Positions 62,201 to 64,000 of a DNA stretch of 64,000 nt are shown piece after piece. The position numbers and the translations under genes are program-made. Position 1 is the first letter of the stretch, and each line of letters starts with the position of its first letter. Under the pieces are notes generated by a model. The model saw nothing but the letters and a program-made list of their open reading frames with translations, did no database searches and was not told where the DNA came from. The DNA is from Aquila chrysaetos chrysaetos (lineage: Eukaryota > Chordata > Aves > Accipitriformes > Accipitridae), in the NCBI RefSeq assembly GCF_900496995.4, contig NC_044030.1:10971851-11035850 (forward strand). Direction: 5' to 3'.

Positions 62201-64000
62201 CTCAGCCCTATTAATTTCATAAGGCACAAGTTTAAATGACAACACCATTAGCTGAATTAAATAATGTGCTTCCTGCAGACCCCAGGTTGCTCCTCACTGC
62301 TCCCTTTGTGCCAAAGATCTCTGCTACTCATCAACATTTTCCAGTTTCTTCTCCCCAAAAGCTTCCAAAATAGTTAACTGCCAGTAACAGAATTATGTTA
62401 ATGACTAAACAGAAACTACATTAACAAATCATAAAGCAGATACCATGCTAATATTTTTTTCTTACTTTTCAGTGGATGACAGGCCATTTTTTATTTAATT
62501 AACTCAGCTGCAAGTGTTTCCAGAGTACAAAACAGCACGCCACTGAAGCAGAAACCTTACTGAAACACCAATTCACGAAAGTTTGAACACACAGTCCCAG
62601 GCCCTATTACCCCCAGCTGGCTTAATAAAAAAGCTGTAAACCTTTGCCTGGACTACACAATTGTCAGTGAGACAGTGTCACTGCCCTTGCACTGCAAATG
62701 CCTTGGAGAGCTTGAATAAGTCTCCTATAAGGAATATCAGAAACTGAAGAATGCAATTATAAAAGAACCTGTGAAAGAAAATGTTAAGTTAAAGTAACAC
62801 TTCTACACTCAACACCATATTTGGCAGCATTTCAGAAGGGCAATTTTTTTTAATGTTTCCAACACATACAAACCAGAAAAACTGACTTCATAAATTTCAC
62901 CTGTCTTCTCTCTAAAAAAAAAACCAACCCAAACAAAAAACACCCACAACACAAAACACTTGGCTCATAGACCCTCCAAAAAGTCATTTACCTCCCTGAC
63001 CACTACACAATCTACATAAAACAATGTGCTTGGAAATGCTGTTATGAAACACATGTATCATCTCTTAAAAATGCTTAAAAGGAAGTGTGGAGTACCTTAA
63101 TTTTGAAACATCCCATTAGTATTTCAAAAGATTAACAGGTACAACCCTTGACACTATTTCAACTACATCATACTGTGCAGTCAGTACAGCAGGGAGGGGG
63201 AAAAAGCAGTGAAAAACCCCACAGACTCCTGCAGCCTAAAAATCCTGTCTCCTCCTCCCTCTCCCCTAGCCCATCACAGAGATCTATGAGGATGAAGGCA
63301 GGAAGAATTTCTCACTTTCTAGTTGCTACTCCTGTTATTATTAACACTCAACAGTTCAAAATATATGTTCTCATGAAGATGATGAGTCTGAAAGTTTTCT
63401 ACCTCTTTTTAACCCAGAATCTTACTTTAGCAAGGCTTGCAAGAAAAATGCATACCCATTTAAGTAAAAAAGTATTTCAGTAGAAAGTGCTTAGGATACC
63501 TCCTCAATAACAGCTCAGTACCTTGACCATAATCTGAGTTTCAGCAGCTTGATTATTCTGTATCTAACAATGTGTGCATATGACTAGAGAATTCATAATG
63601 AAGTGTAGCACACTACCTATTATCAAACTCAAGCACCAGTCACCTGGGAAGTCATTACTATACAGGCATATTGAACCAAGACCTCAAGACAAGCACTTTA
63701 ATAAGAATAGGACACTTACAAGCAACGTAAAAATGAATGTTTAACTTCATTTACAGACTCCTCCTTATGGACTGTCTGCTGACAAAGTTGAGATGAGCCC
63801 TACCATGGGGGAAAAAAACCAACCACAACAGTCTTTGGTTTACAAAGGTGTTTCAGAAGAGGAGGACAATAATTCAAGTGGTCTAAACCAGACCAAACCA
63901 GCTACCAGCACAAATTGGCAACGAAGATACATTATTAGTTATCCCACTGTTTAGAAAAAAAAAAAAAGTTGGTCCACTAGAAGGATCTATCAAGTGTTCA
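59236..64000 (-). other. UGCG intron 1, upstream part, reaching the window edge
   Basis: No exon 1, CpG island or promoter is seen, so the UGCG start lies beyond the window. The only different-looking patch is 59590-59890, G+C-richer than its flanks and open in two plus-strand frames (59688-59891 and 59354-59806). It matches nothing I know. Confidence 0.65.

Noticed and set aside
50599..64000. UGCG exon 1 or promoter inside the window
   Set aside because: No minus-strand sequence encoding the expected hydrophobic N-terminus with a donor site, and no CpG island, was found in this stretch.

Overview
The window is vertebrate nuclear DNA, almost certainly from a bird. The evidence is one spliced vertebrate gene with GT-AG introns plus several 5'-truncated CR1 LINE copies ending in the avian-type tail (…TTCCAACCTAAA…TTCTATGATTCT). 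There are no operons, phage genes or CRISPR arrays. I cannot name the species. UGCG lies on the Z chromosome in chicken as far as I recall, so a Z-linked locus is likely but is not shown by the sequence.

The one recognisable protein-coding gene is UGCG (ceramide glucosyltransferase, GT21 family) on the minus strand. Exons 2 to 9 can be placed to the base between 50,598 and 40,029. They encode residues 34-394 of a 394-residue protein (with a 33-residue exon 1 as in human UGCG), and all catalytic motifs are intact: D92, D144, H193, C207, D236 and R272-x-x-R275-W276. Exon 1, the first membrane anchor and the promoter lie beyond position 64,000, so intron 1 is at least 13.4 kb. The 3' UTR runs from 40,028 down to about 37.75 kb, with several candidate poly(A) signals and a G-rich block on the mRNA strand.

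Layout by region: (1) 1-37.7 kb is intergenic DNA downstream of UGCG, with no exon I can support; it holds two old CR1 fragments (about 18.8-19.3 and 30.4-31.2 kb), a 100-bp GAAA purine tract (11.08 kb), two CpG-dense patches (9.4-9.7 and 26.2-26.4 kb) and a G/T-rich block (36.2 kb). (2) 37.7-50.6 kb is the UGCG 3' UTR and exons 9 to 2, with a CR1 in intron 5 ending only about 90 bp from exon 6. (3) 50.6-64 kb is UGCG intron 1. It has a striking array of about 110 copies of a 15-bp unit at 51.2-52.86 kb, about 0.6 kb upstream of exon 2. It also has a 2.1-kb CR1 with a broken reverse transcriptase (55.5-57.6 kb, plus) and an oppositely oriented CR1 (58.1-59.2 kb, minus).

The most unusual feature is the 15-bp minisatellite. 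Its long runs are perfectly identical, the unit is a multiple of three so several frames stay open, and its breaks are mostly one-base insertions or deletions. I see no evidence of a new multi-gene system.
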